NCBI RefSeq assembly: GCF_047511655.1
Contig: NC_133405.1
Coordinates: 92,043,046-92,107,045, forward strand
Length of the DNA: 64,000 bases
Origin: Castor canadensis
Taxonomy: Eukaryota > Chordata > Mammalia > Rodentia > Castoridae
Reading direction: 5' to 3'
Positions within the stretch are counted from its first letter, which is position 1. Each line of letters starts with the position of its first letter. A program made the position numbers and the translations under genes. Under the pieces are notes generated by a model. It worked only from the letters and a program-made list of their open reading frames with translations, ran no database searches and was not told the DNA's origin. This document shows positions 50,700 through 62,325 of this stretch, piece by piece.

Positions 50700-51062
50700 T
50701 TAAGCACACAGAATGAGATTGCACTTCATATCCATGATGATAGCTAAAATCAAAAGGACAATGAGAAGTGTTAGCAAGCATGTAGAGAAACTGGAACCCT
50801 TATTCATTACAAGTGGGAATGTAAAATGGTGCAGTTTCTTTGTAAAACAGTTCCTCAAAAGGTTAAAAATAGAGCAATTCCACTTCTAGGTATCTATCCA
50901 AAAGAAATGGATACATACATGTACACAAAAACTCGTACATGAGTGTTCATGATAGCATTGTAATGGCCAAAAACTGGAAACAACCAAATGTTCAATTGAT
51001 GAATGGATAAGCAAACTATGGTATAACCATATAACTGAATATTATTTAGCCATTAAAAAGGT
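50700..51062 (+). mobile_element. Old L1 3' end, left part
   Basis: The sequence 'tgtagagaaactggaaccctta…gggaatgtaaaatggtgcag' and 'gaatattatttagccattaaaaag' is the conserved 3' end of ancient L1 (L1M class). The copy continues at 51455 after an insertion of SINEs. Confidence 0.85.
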
Positions 51063-51454
51063 GAAGAAGCCGGCACGCCTGTAATGCTAACTACTTAGGA
51101 AGCAGAAATTAGGAGGATTATGGTTCAAAACCAGCCCGGGCAAATAGTTCTCAAGACCCTATCTCGGAAAAAAACATCACAAAAAAGGACTGGTGGAGTG
51201 GCTCAAGTGGTACAATGCCTGCCTGGCAGCATGAAGCTCTAAGTTCAAACCCCAGTGCCACCCAAAAAAAAAAAAAAGGAATGAAAAGCCTGTTATGGTT
51301 GTTCACGCCTAGGGCTGGTGGAGTGGCTCAAGTGGTAAAGTGCCTACCTGGTTGTTCACACCTGTACTCCCAGCACTTGGGAGACTGAGGCAAGAAGATC
51401 AAGAGTTCCAGGCCAGATGGGGCTACACAGTGAGACCTTGTCACAAAAAAAAGG
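51063..51454 (+). mobile_element. SINE cluster inside the L1 at 50700-51805
   Basis: It contains a B1-ID dimer (about 51065-51270), a truncated ID-like unit (51285-51345) and a B1-like monomer (51350-51450: 'acttgggagactgaggcaag…gtgagaccttgtc'). All are in plus orientation with A-rich tails. Confidence 0.8.
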
Positions 51455-51805
51455 AATTAAGTACTATACATGCAGAAACATGGTTGAACCTTGAAGACAT
51501 TTTGCTAAGTGAAATAAACAGGTCACAAAATAACAAATACTCCTTTTATATGAAATTCCAGAATAGATAAATCTCTACAAATGGAAATTAGAGTAGTGGT
51601 TGTTAGGGGCCGGGAGTGTGGGGAGGGAATGAAGAGTGACTGCTAATGGGTATGGGGCTTTTTTTGGAAGGGGATAAAAGTGTTCTAAAATTGTAGTGAT
51701 GGTTGCAGGTTTTAATATACCAAAAACCATTTTTAATAGTACCTTTTAAAAGGTGAATTTGTGGGATGTGAATTATATATCAGTAAAGCTGTTTTTTTTA
51801 AATGA
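51455..51805 (+). mobile_element. Old L1 3' end, right part
   Basis: This continues the copy at 50700-51062: 'catggttgaaccttgaagac…aagtgaaataaacaggtcac' followed by the L1 3' UTR to about 51805. Three SINE units (51063-51454) separate the halves, so the SINEs are younger than the L1. Confidence 0.8.
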
Positions 51806-51824
51806 AAACCACCTTGCACACAGC

Positions 51825-52065
51825 TAGCACATAATAACAAACTACAATAAAAATAGTTAACACTGTTATGTGCTTACTATGTGCCAGGCACTGTGCTGAA
51901 CACCTTACATATATGAACTTACCTAATCCTCATGACAATCCTTTAAGACAGGTTCTGTTACTACTTCCATTTTACATGTGAAGAAAACGAAACAGGTTGA
52001 ATGACTTGCCCAGGGCCACATAGAGGCAGAGTCAGGATATACTGCCTTCTCACTTCTTTGTATCT
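51825..52065 (-). mobile_element. MIR SINE, antisense
   Basis: 'tgtgcttactatgtgccaggcactgtgctgaacaccttacat…gaatgacttgcccagggccacatagaggcagag' is the complement of MIR. Other antisense MIRs in the window are at about 9490-9600, 16080-16290, 16700-16815 and 37720-37960. Confidence 0.8.
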
Positions 52066-52139
52066 TCTTCCAGTGCTTTGTACAAAATAGGTACTCTGTA
52101 AATGTCAAAGTAATATATCCATCAAGTATTTCTATTCAT

Positions 52140-52395
52140 CCAGCAAACATTTGCAGAGCATTATTCATGTTCCAGGCAACAGCTGCATTCTCATGCTTAT
52201 CCCTGCTTCTACTCAGATTCCCTCTGGGGTTGGAGGCAGATGAGTACTAAGATTCATTCATTCACAAAATATTTAGTGAGTGTCCACTATGTGTCAAGCA
52301 CTGTTCTAAACAATGAAGATATAGCAAAAGAGACAAAAAGTCCTAACCTTAGGATGCTGACATTCTAGCGAGTGAGAAAGATAATAAACAAAAAG
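52140..52395 (-). mobile_element. L2 3' end, antisense
   Basis: 'ttcattcattcacaaaatatttagtgagtgtccactatgtgtcaagcactgttctaaac' and 'ctgacattctagcgagtgagaaagataataaacaa' are the complement of the L2 3' end. Confidence 0.7.
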
Positions 52396-52479
52396 AGGCA
52401 GGAGGATCAAGGTCAGCCTGGATTACACAGTGAGACACTGTCTCAAAAAACTGAAATGAAATGAAATGAAAAAAATAAA

Positions 52480-52608
52480 GTCCACATCCACCCAGAAACT
52501 GTGAATGACCTTACTTGGAAATAAGCATTTTGGCAGATGTAATCAAGTTAAGATGAGGCTATATGGCATTAGTGTGGGTCCCAATTCAATGACTGATACT
52601 CTTATAAA

Positions 52609-52652
<44 letters not shown>

Positions 52653-53578
52653 TGAAAAATGATAAATAAAAATAAAAAACAACAAAAGATCAATTTTAAA
52701 AGATGCTTAAAAAAAGAAAAAAAAGAAGAGAGCTAGGCCGGGCATTGTGGTTCACATCTATAATCCCAGTTACTATGGAGGCAGAGACCAGGAGGATATT
52801 GGTTCAAGGCCAGCCCAGACAAAAAGTTAGCAAGATCCCATCTCAACCAATAAACTGGGCATGGTGGCCGGCACCTGCGATCCCAGCTATGCAAGAGGCA
52901 TAAAAGGGGCTGGAGGCATGGCTTAAGTGCCTGGCTATCAAGCACGAGGCCCTAAATTCAAACACCAGTACTACAAAAAAAAAAGGCAGGGGGGGAATAG
53001 GGCTAGGGATGTAGCTCAGTAGAAGAGCACTTGCCTAGCATGCACAAGGCCTTAGGATCTATCTCCAGCACCATAAATTTTAAAAAAGAGGGAAAATGGA
53101 GACAGAAACACATACACATGAGGAGAATACCATGTGAAGGCAGAAGCGAAGAGTGGAGTGGTACATCTACAAGCCAAGCAACACCAAGGATTGCAGCAGT
53201 CACCAGAAGCTAGAAGAAGTCAAGAAGGGTTCTTCTCCACAGTCTTCAGAGAAAACATGGCCCTGGCCACACCTTGAGTTTGGACTCCTAGCCCCAGGAC
53301 TGTGACAGACTCATTTTCTGTTGCTGTCATCTACCCAGTCTGTGGTACTTTTTTTTTTTCCTGTACTGGGGCTTGAACTCAGGGCCTACACCCTGAGCCA
53401 CTCCATCAGCCCTTTTTTGTGAAGGCTTTTTCGAAATAGGGTCTTGGGAACAATTTGCCCGGGCTGGCTTTGAACCACAATCCTGATCTCTGCCTCCATA
53501 GTTAGGATTACAGGCATGAGCCACCAGCACCTGGCTCAGTCTGGTACTTTGGGTATGGCAGCCCAAGGAGACTAATAG
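52480..53578 (+). mobile_element. MaLR-type solo LTR interrupted by SINEs and (CA)n
   Basis: The LTR text appears in pieces: 'aaactgtgaatgaccttacttggaaataag…gatgtaatcaagttaagatgagg' (52494-52610), then 'gtgaaggcagaagcgaagagtggagtggtacatctacaagccaagcaacaccaaggattg…accagaagc' (53085-53345), then 'ggtatggcagcccaaggagactaatagag' (53540-53578). This is the mammalian MLT/MST-like LTR. A (CA)n tract and plus-strand SINEs (52735-53085) and a minus-strand SINE (53345-53540) interrupt it. No internal retroviral gene is present. Confidence 0.75.
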
Positions 53579-53639
53579 AGATGATGACAGGCACTCTGGA
53601 GAAAAAAAGGGAGGAGCAGCAAAAGATGATGGAGAGCCC

Positions 53640-54010
53640 TGGGTGAATCAGATACAGCCTGTGCCTGCAGGAAGCTCTCAGTCTAGTCTGAGAGCCACAA
53701 TCATAAGTGACAAAAATGACTAACAAGACAGAGTTGAGGCACAAGGAGAAAGGTGCGAGGAGGTCTTCATGAATTCACTTGAAGATATTTGAGCTAAGCT
53801 TAGGATTCCAGTGAGTGCATATGCCAGAGCTCAGCAAGACCTCATGTACTGTGAGAGGAAAGAAACAGAGACAGGAAAACTGTGTGTTTATGGAATCACG
53901 AGTAGTGTCATTGAAGTGAGCGCAAGAAATACACATGTGCACACGTGTGTGTTGTAAGGAACAGTAGATGAAAAAACATTGCTTGATCCAGCTTAGAAAA
54001 GATTCCATTG
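53640..54010 (-). mobile_element. L2 fragment, antisense
   Basis: 'tgcctgcaggaagctctcagtctagtctgagag', 'gatatttgagctaagcttaggattcc' and 'cagagctcagcaagacctcatg' follow the antisense L2 pattern. Later text at 54345-54420 ('gcaggagagtgacatgg') belongs to the same element, after SINE insertions at 54035-54344. Confidence 0.6.
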
Positions 54011-54034
54011 CCTAACTAAAGAATCTGGACCTTC

Positions 54035-54344
54035 TTGGGCTGGGAATATAGTGCTCAGTAGAGCACTTGCCTAGCATGCCAAAGGTCTTCGGTTTGATCC
54101 CCAGCACTACAAATAATAATAATAATAATAATAATAATAAAGAATCTGAGCCACGCGCCAGTGGCTCACACCTGTAATTCTAGCTACTCAGGAGGCAGAG
54201 ATCAGGAGGATTGTGGTTTGAAGCCAGTAGCAGCAACTAGTTCAAAAAAACCCTCCACAGAAAAGGGCTGGTGGAGTGGTTCAAGGTGTAGGCCCTAAGT
54301 TCAAACCCCAGTACCACAAAAAAAAAAAAAAAAAAAAAGAATCT
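54035..54344 (+). mobile_element. ID element with (AAT)n tail and B1-ID dimer
   Basis: The ID (54035-54110) ends in about ten AAT units (54110-54140). The dimer (54150-54344) ends in A20. Other single SINEs in the upstream region are at 54860-54930 (ID), 56398-56590 (dimer), 59355-59490 (B1-like), 62945-63025 (antisense) and 63825-64000 (dimer cut by the window edge). Confidence 0.85.
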
Positions 54345-55869
54345 GGACCTTCTCTTATGGGCAATGAAAAGTCATAAGATTTGTAAGCAGGAGAGTGACA
54401 TGGTAGATGGGGAGGGTGCCCACATGAATATTGTATGCAAAAAATATTTCACACTACAAGATGCCTTTAATATTGGTTCATTGTTGTTGTTTAGCAGAAA
54501 CTGTGGCACTACCTTCCCTTCTCACTTGCTGCCTCCCAGAGTCATTTACCAGAAGCCTCAGTGCCTGGTGTAATTACTCCAATTCCCTTTACCCTGGGAC
54601 CAGCTTTGCCAAAGAATGTAGAGCTAGAATAGGAAGAGCCCCCTGCCCCCAAACACCATCTCATTGCTCCCAGTATCCAGTCAAGAAGAACTTGTCATGA
54701 TGCTGAGAACCATGAAACATTTTCCTCAGATCCAGCAATGGCATCTGTTCAAGTTGGGTTTGCCTACTGGATTCTTTCAGCTCTATCTATGAGCGTACTT
54801 TCACCTATACCTGTTAGCTGCCAAGCATGAGATGGGAAAAGCAAGATTTAAAAAAAATCAGAATCCTGGGGTATCCCTCAGCATGTGTGAGACCCTGGGT
54901 CTGATCCCTTGCACTGAAAAAAAAAAGTCATTGGTCTTTCCTTCAGAGTTTAGAGTCCAAAAATATCAGAGTTGAAGGGCCCTTAGAGAGGAACTCATTT
55001 TCCTGATGAGGACACTGAGAACCAGAGAAAAGTGATTTGCACCTAATTGCTGTGGTCAGTGGCCACCAGGTTTTTCTTAGGCTATTCCCTGGGGTCTGCT
55101 GCTAGAAAGAGTCTGAAGACTGCAGATTTTAGAGGGCCAGAGAGGTAGGAAAGTGACCATCTGTAAGGAACACAGAAGTAAAAAGGAAAGGAAAAGAACA
55201 CTCTTCTCTTGGGAATCCTTACAGAGATAGCAGTATTTAAAACTAAGACAGCATTTTGCTAATTAATTATCCTTCCAGCCCCCTTCGCCCTAGTTGGGGA
55301 TTGGGTGAGATGTAACCAAAGTACCTGTCAGCCTCTAACAGCTGCACAGAGAACAATCCTAATAGGCTAGTCTGGAGTTTCATTTTAGGAGAAATTTTCT
55401 CTCTGAAGATGATTTGTAAGTTTGATCCTGTCAGAACATAAAACCACATAACCCAATGTGTTTCCAATTTTGTCCTAGCTGCCATAAAACTTTGAGCCAA
55501 ATTCAGAGTCCAATTATAATCTAGTTCATTTTAGGTACCTGGCAACATCTATTCATGCTTCCTTTGCATGGTCTCTGGTCTGTTTTCTTCCACATTTTTA
55601 TCCCTAATTGTCTTTCTTTTACATTATAAACTGATGACTTGCCTAATATCCTCTTTAAACTAGGCGAGATATAAATCTTACATAAACTAAACTATATTTA
55701 CAGATGCTAAGGGGATTTGAAACAACGAAGAACATTTGAAGGAACAGATGATATTTGGCCTAAAGGAAAGCAGGCTTATGAGGACATGATTACTGTCTTC
55801 AAATATCCAATAGGCTATCAGGGGACCAATGTACTGGGATTATCTGCTTAGCTCCAAAGGGCACAGACA

Positions 55870-56060
55870 GAAGCAATGGGTGAAAATTACAGGGAGACAG
55901 ATCCCAGAGGGAAGGAACCTCTCAAGGGGAGGCTTAGTCAACAGGGAGGATTCACCGTCACTGAAGGTCTTCAAACAGTGGCTGGATGGCTTCATTTAGA
56001 GGGTCTGTTACAATAGAGAATGGTTGAATATGATGATTTTAAAGGCCCTTTTAGCCTTAA
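55870..56060 (+). mobile_element. L3/CR1 3'-end fragment
   Basis: 'caccgtcactgaaggtcttcaaacagtggctggatggcttcatttagagggtctgtta' and 'aaaggcccttttag' follow the CR1/L3 3' end. It is very old and strongly diverged. Confidence 0.6.
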
Positions 56061-57059
56061 TATATGCAAAACAAGTCTGAGATGTAGATCAGAAGACTGG
56101 AGGGGAGAGGGAAGGTATGAAGGGGAAAGAGGAAAGAAAGGTTCATAAACTGCTGGAACAGTCTAGTCCAAAGCAGTGAACCTGACCATCTTGGAGACAC
56201 TCAGAAATGGAAGAATGGTCCATAAACAGAACCCAAGCCTACACTGCCTTAGTCCTATTTCAAGGATTCCTAATAGGGCAAGAGAAATTAAAAAGTCCAT
56301 TCCATCACACCTACCACCATCTTACTGGCTGTTATTCAAGGAAGAACAGGTCAAGGCAATTAGATCTATAAGAGACCTTAAGAGATCATGTAATCCAGGC
56401 CAGGCACCGATGGTTCACACCTATAATCCTAGCTATTCAGGAGGCAGAGCTCAAGAGGATTGTGGTTCTAAGTCAGCCTGGGCAAATTGTTCCCAAGACC
56501 CTATTTTGAAAAAACCCTTCCCAAGAAAGGGCTGGTGGAGTGGCTCAAGGTGTAGGCCCTGAATTCAAATCCCAATACTGCAAAAATAAAAAGATCGTGT
56601 AACCCTAACCCCTCATTTTATAATCCAAGTTTAAAAAGAGAAAAGAAAGAAAAAGAGGCTCAGAGAATTGAAGGAAATGTCTACCTGTTGGAAGTTCACC
56701 TCAGTTGGAGCTGCTTAAGGGCAGAGACAATCTTTTTTATCTTTCAATTCCCCATATTAGTCTTTGCACATGGTGGGTATGCAATAAGCAGCTGGGAAAC
56801 TGCTTTGAGCTGAATTGCACAGAAGAGCTGGAGCTAGAAGCTAGGCCTTTTGACACCCAGCCTGTAATGCTATCCATGACAACATGGCATTCAAGTCTAC
56901 TCAATAAACATTCTTTTCCCATCTCTGTATCACAGGCCTGGAGTCATAGCAAGAGTGGAACAGAACAAGCGGCAGACTGTGCCCTCAAGGAGCAAACACT
57001 CTCTACTCCCTGCACACCTGCTGTTCTTTTATTGAGGAAAGCTCTTTCTGGTTGCTTTT

Positions 57060-57375
57060 GGATTCTTGCTGCCTGTTTGTCCTTCAGATTCAGTTCATCA
57101 GCAGCACCTCTCTCATTCCCAAAGCAGGCAGATCCATTTGATACATGCTCTCAGTGAGTCCTTTTCCTCCCCAAACTTAGCAAGTTTGCAATTATATATT
57201 GATTCATGCAGTCCTTTGTTTGCTTACCTCCTGCCTCCCTCGTTGGACTATTAGCTCTCCAAGGGCAGATAGTCCTCTCTGTTGTGCTCCCCACCATATG
57301 AGTGCAGAAAGCCTGGTACATGGTAGGTAAGCAATAAACAAGCCACGCTTGTTGAATGCCTGAATCAACAACTTA
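57060..57375 (+). mobile_element. L2 3'-end fragment
   Basis: 'gactattagctctccaagggcagatagtcctctctgttgtgctccccaccat' and 'gcctggtacatggtaggtaagcaataaacaagc' match the L2 terminus. Confidence 0.65.
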
Positions 57376-57786
57376 ATGGGGCATAGAGTCAGATAAATCA
57401 TAACAATTCAGTGTGATAAGGGATATAAGATAGTACAGAAATCATTTCTTTAGGAAGGAGGAAGCCAGCTATTGGATCAATGGAGCTGGCCTTGGCTGTC
57501 CATGTGAAATGTGTATACTGCCAGACAACTAAGGGAAAACAGTACAGTCTTGTGAAAGTGCCCCTCTGAGTGCTGGTTGGACTTCAGCCACAACTGGCAG
57601 TCAGATCACAGGGGACCAGCTTAGCTGAAAGGATGCTCCTGGAGTTCACGATTCACAGATTTCTCTGTTCCCTCAGCATTCTCTTCTCTAGGAGTAAGAT
57701 GAGAGACAGCATTGATCAGTTCTGGAATTGGGATAGTTTTGCACCTTTTGGATAGGGTAAGACCTACTCCCAGGCATAAGAGAGTG

Positions 57787-57804
57787 TTGCCCTCTAGTGG
57801 TAAT
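57787..57804 (-). promoter_or_regulatory. CTCF-like site, reverse orientation, upstream of IQSEC2
   Basis: Read on the minus strand the sequence is TTACCACTAGAGGGCAAC, containing an essentially perfect CCACTAGAGGGC core. It lies about 10.3 kb upstream of the IQSEC2 ATG in unique sequence. It faces the forward motif at 40.3 kb. This is motif evidence only. Confidence 0.45.
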
Positions 57805-58199
57805 AATAATGATGCTGATGACAGCGATCATTAGTGGACGTGGTCCTTGAAAGTTTGCCTGGAATTGGTTTACCACTGAAGGTCCCACATCCCAGAAAAC
57901 CTCTGAGTCTCAGGCAAACTGGGACTGTTGGTCATCCTACCCCTCAGGGCTGTGTGATGCATGATCTCACTAGATGGCTCATGATCCCAAGATGGAAAAT
58001 AAGGATTCAGTTGGTACAGAGCTGTAGAGTCTTAGAGATCCAGCCCACTTTTCAGGTGAGGAAACAAAGCCTAAGAGAAGGGAAGAACTTCCTTGTTTAA
58101 TATCATGTTACAAATTAATAGCAGAATCAGGATCAGCATCTAGATGTACAGACCCACAGCCTGTGCTCTTTGCCCCTGCCTGACACATCCTCAGCTACT

Positions 58200-59350
58200 T
58201 TGTAAACTTGTCATCTTGCATCCTCCAGGAAGCCTTTCCTAAACCACCTACCCCTTCAGCCTTTCAGAAAGCTTACCCCTCTGAAATCCTGAAACACTCA
58301 TTTGGCACTTAGCATGTGCTACAGGTATTGTTCTGTTTTTTTTTTAAGCCTTTAAATGTATAGCAGGGAAAAAAGGGATGTTCCTCAACCCCCCATCCCC
58401 CAGAAATACTGGGGAGGAGAGCAGCCTCTGCTTAGAAGAGTCTCAGATGTGCCACTAATTTGTCCAGGGCCCTATGGAAGAGCATCTGGCACTGCAGAGC
58501 AAGAAGAAAAGCAGAGGGAAGAGTCTATGATCACCAGGTGGAATGGATTTGAGAACCAAGAGCCAAGGAGAGGTAAGAAGGCAGCCCTACCACAGCAAGA
58601 GGAAAGGAGAGAGCTTGCCAGACTTCCACACCCCAGGGAGAACATCAGGAAATGAGTCCTAGTTTCCTTGCTGCCTGGTCCCTGACAGAGACCCCTCCAA
58701 ATAAGCTCTTGCCTCTCCCCTCCAGTGAGACAAATTTGCAAACTCCCACATCTCTGTGGAAACGGCAGAGAGCAGGAGAGAAGAAAAAAGGAGAAAAATC
58801 CACCCACATGCCAACAAACTGGAAAAAAAATAACCCAGGCCTTGTCTCACTCAGCTGTTGGCTTGCTGCTCCCTCCCACTGTGGCGGCTGCTCCTGCCTC
58901 CTGGACAGGGACCTGATCTGTTCAGCTCCCTTTCCCATCTTGAGCTGGCTTTTGTCAATGCCCCTGCTTCCACCACTGCCCCAACTACCAGAGGAAGGAT
59001 ACTGGAGTCTAGGTGCAGGAAAGCTGGAAGGATTGGCAGAGTCACCAAATGCATGTGGCTGACTGTGGACTCTGTGGTCACCACCATACCCCCAAACCAT
59101 GCAGAGGACCTTCTTTGCCTCCCAGGGAAATTAGTCAAGTAGATGAGACATGGCCCACAAGCTTGCCCTGCCAAGCCACTTCTCCCTCAGATGCTGTCCC
59201 CTGCTTCTTCTTTCCTCCCTCCCTCTAGCCTTCTTCCTCTCCACACTTTTCAAGCTCTCTTTTTAGTCTAACTCCCTCTATTTCCATCTTTTTGTGCCTT
59301 TGCCTTTCTTCACCTTCTGCCCCAGTTCTGGGCACATATGTTTTCAAAAA
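58200..59350. other. Upstream intergenic segment, unrecognised
   Basis: A probable L2 tail (58180-58340) is followed by about 1 kb of mainly unique sequence. Overlapping ORFs of up to about 150 codons occur on both strands (for example 58645-59100 minus), but they show no family, codon bias or domain that I recognise. I do not call a gene. Confidence 0.4.
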
Positions 59351-59744
59351 CAAAATGGAGCTGGTCACATGGTATATGCCAATAATCCCAGCACTTGGGA
59401 GACTGAAGAAGGAGGATCCTGAGTTTGAGGCTAGCCTGAGCTACATAGTGAGACCCTGTCTCAACAAGACAGAATAAAACAAAACAAAACAAAATTTAAA
59501 AAATGGAGTTTGTTGCTAGGAAAGGAAGGATCTGGAAACACGCACTATTAGGGGCCACCGATGAAAATGGAAATGTTTAGCCCGTAGTAAGGAAAATGGG
59601 AAAACAGAATCACAAAGAGTTTCTGGAATAATTTTGTTTTACAAATGAGGTGATTGAGGCAGAGGAGTAGACAGTTTTGTTCTGTGGGCCTCCAGGAAGT
59701 GTAAGGAGGAGTGAGTGAAACATGGAAGACAGTAGATTCAAATG

Positions 59745-60110
59745 GCAGTTTTGTTTCTTCTTTCCAAATCTTTACTCCTTGTTATTTCCTTTCCTTGTCT
59801 TTCTGTGTGGGATCTCCAGTTCAGATTGTGGAGAGAAACCCAGACTTTATTCTAGTTACAGTGAATAAAAGGGATGGAAATGGGCATCCTTGTCTGGTTA
59901 CTCATCTAAGACACAAAAATTTTAATGCTTTACTATTATATAGGATTTTGGAGGATACTTTTTACCAATTTAAGGAAGTTTCCTCTTATTCCAAGTGTAC
60001 TAAGAAACTTATTTGTCATGAACAGAGGTTAAGTTTTATCAAATACTTCCTCAGCATCTTTTCTAATAATCATACATTTTTCTCATCTAATCTACTCACA
60101 TGATCAAGAA
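59745..60110 (-). mobile_element. L1 ORF2 fragment, antisense, decayed
   Basis: The plus strand reads the complement of the L1 reverse-transcriptase region ('gggcatccttgtct', 'gaagtttcctcttattccaagtgtac', 'tcagcatcttttctaataatcata'). It has many stops and indels in the coding sense and is an ancient copy. Confidence 0.75.
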
Positions 60111-60234
60111 TGAAGCCTTGAGCTCAAAAGATGATAAAATTTCTAACATACAAAACTATTCAAAGAGGCATTGGCTACTCTATGGACCAAAGTAGTCAAC
60201 TCTAAATTGCTGGAATGTTCAAGCAGATGTGCAG

Positions 60235-60640
60235 CCATTCAATAAAGATTTAGGGCCAGGCACACTGTTCTAGGTGCTGACCATTTAGTGGTAAAGCTCT
60301 TTCTCTCAAGGCAAGGTGTGGTGGCACACATCTGTAATCCCAGTTACTCAGGAGCAGAGCTTGGCAGGATTAAGGATTGAGGTCAGCCTGGGCAAAAAAG
60401 TTAATGAGACCCCATTTCAACAAATAAGTCAGGCAGAGGTAGTACACACCTATAATCCTAACTATGCAGAAGGCAGAGGTAGGAGTTTGAGTCTGGCCTG
60501 GGCAAAAATGTGAGACCCTATCTGAAAAATAACTAAAGCAAAAAAGGGCTAGGAGTGTGGCTGAAGTGATAAGAGTGCCTGCCTGACAAGCACGAGGCTT
60601 TGAGTTTAAAGTCCATACCACCAATAGAAAGAGAGAGAGA

Positions 60641-60704
<64 letters not shown>

Positions 60705-61420
60705 AAAGAAGGAAGGAAGAGAAAGAAACAAAGAAAGAAAGAAAAAGTTTCCTGCTGTCCTGGAGCTCACATTTCAGAGAATGGATGATAATCACAAATA
60801 ACTAAACAAATACATGAGTAAGATAATTTGAAAAAGTCAAAAGTGTTACAAAACAAATAAAAACAGTACAAAGGTAGGGTGAGGTTGAGGAACAACACTC
60901 TCCACAGAGCTGAGAGTTGAGTTAAGCTTGAATGACAAGAACCCAGTCATTTTGTGAGGATCCAGAGGCATGGAATTCTAAGCACAATAAAAAAATAAGG
61001 CCCTAGGGTGGGAAGGAGCTGCTTGTTTTCAAGGAACTTCAAAAAGAGACCTGACTGGGGAGAGCAAGAGGTAAGGCTGGTAAGAGGTAGGGAAGAACCT
61101 TCTGGAAAAAGACTATTGAGCTGCAGAACACATTTAGATTTTATTCTGGTTATAATGAAAAGGCATTGGAGGCTGATGGAGTGGCTCAAGTGGTAGAGTA
61201 TCTGCCTAGCAAGCATGAGTATCTAAATTCAAACCCCAATACCAGGAAAAAAAGCCATTGGAGGGTTTTGAGCTTATATATGACCACTGTGTTTGATATG
61301 TGAGAGCAGGTTACAGTGGGGACAAAACTGGAAATGGGAGACCTAATAGGAGCCTCATTATGAGACCAGTTAGTGGTCCACAAAGAGACTGTGATAACTT
61401 GGACTAGGATTGTGAGAGTA
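60235..61420 (-). mobile_element. Antisense L2 with nested SINEs and a (GA)n tract
   Basis: L2 complement text runs 'gccattcaataaagatttagggccaggcacactgttctaggtgctg' (60235-60300), 'gtcctggagctcacatttcagag…aactaaacaaatacatgagtaag' (60750-61165) and 'gccattggagggttttgag' (61253-61420). SINEs occupy 60310-60630 and 61170-61252, and a microsatellite 60625-60750. Confidence 0.65.
60625..60750. repeat. (GA)n microsatellite
   Basis: A long GA run turns into GAAA/GGAA at its right end. It follows an ID-like SINE and lies inside an antisense L2. Confidence 0.95.
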
Positions 61421-61664
61421 GAGAAAAATAAGTCGACAAATTTGGAATATATTTTTTACCTGTACAATGTTATTAATCAACTTGATATACTTAACATTAT
61501 AGAATATTCCATCCAACAACAGCAGAATGCACACTCTTCTCAAGCTTTCATGGAACACTTATGAAAACAGACCATATTCTGGGTCATCAAACACACCTTG
61601 GCAAATTTAAAAGAATATAAATCACACAGTTTGTTCTCGAAACACAACGGAATTTAAATAGAAA

Positions 61665-61880
61665 TCAAAAGCTGAGTGTGGTGGTGCACCTCTGCAATCT
61701 CAGCACTCAGGAGGCAGAGGTAAGAATCATGAATTTGAGGTCAGCCTGAGCTATATAACTAGACCCTGTCTCAAAAAAATAAATGAAGGCTAGGGGTGTG
61801 GCTCAAGTGGTAGAGTGCCTGCCTACCAAGTGTGAGGCCCCGAGTTCAAACTCCAGTACCGAAAAAAAAAGGAAAAAAAG
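61665..61880 (+). mobile_element. B1-like plus ID-like SINE pair within L1
   Basis: A B1-like unit ('gctgagtgtggtggtgcacctctgcaatctcagcactcagg', 61668-61785) is followed by an ID-like unit ('aggggtgtggctcaagtggtagagtgcctgcc…ttcaaactccagtaccg') with an A tail. Confidence 0.85.
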
Positions 61881-62119
61881 AAAATTATCTTATTTTTTAA
61901 TCCTTTTATCTTATTTTAGATAAAATTCAGTAACGGGAAAATTTCTGGGAAATCTCCAAACATTTGGGAATTAAACAATATACTTCTAAGTAGCACATGA
62001 GCCAAAAAAGAAGTTTCAAGAGAAACTTTTAAATATTTCAAATTAAATGAAAATAAAAATATAATTTATCAAAATTCATGGGCGCTTAGAAAAGTCCCAA
62101 GCAACCTATAAAGAAACAA

Positions 62120-62325
62120 AGCAGCTGGGTGCCAGTGGCTCACACCTGTAATCCTAGCTACTTGGGAGGCTGCAATCAGGGTGATCTCAGTTCCAGGTCA
62201 GCCTGGGCAAACAGTTCTCCAGACCCCATCTCCAAAATAACCATAGAGAAATGGACTGGTGGTGTGGTTCAAGTGGTAGAGCACCTGCTTTGCAAGTGCA
62301 AAGCCCCGAAGTTCAAACCCCAAGA
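62120..62325 (+). mobile_element. B1-ID dimeric SINE within L1
   Basis: The left half reads 'gctgggtgccagtggctcacacctgtaatcctagctact'. The right half reads 'ggactggtggtgtggttcaagtggtagagcacctgc…gttcaaacccc'. Confidence 0.85.

Noticed and set aside
58645..59100. Overlapping ORFs of 136-151 codons on both strands
   Set aside because: Both strands are open at once and neither reads as a known protein; it probably reflects chance and low stop density.
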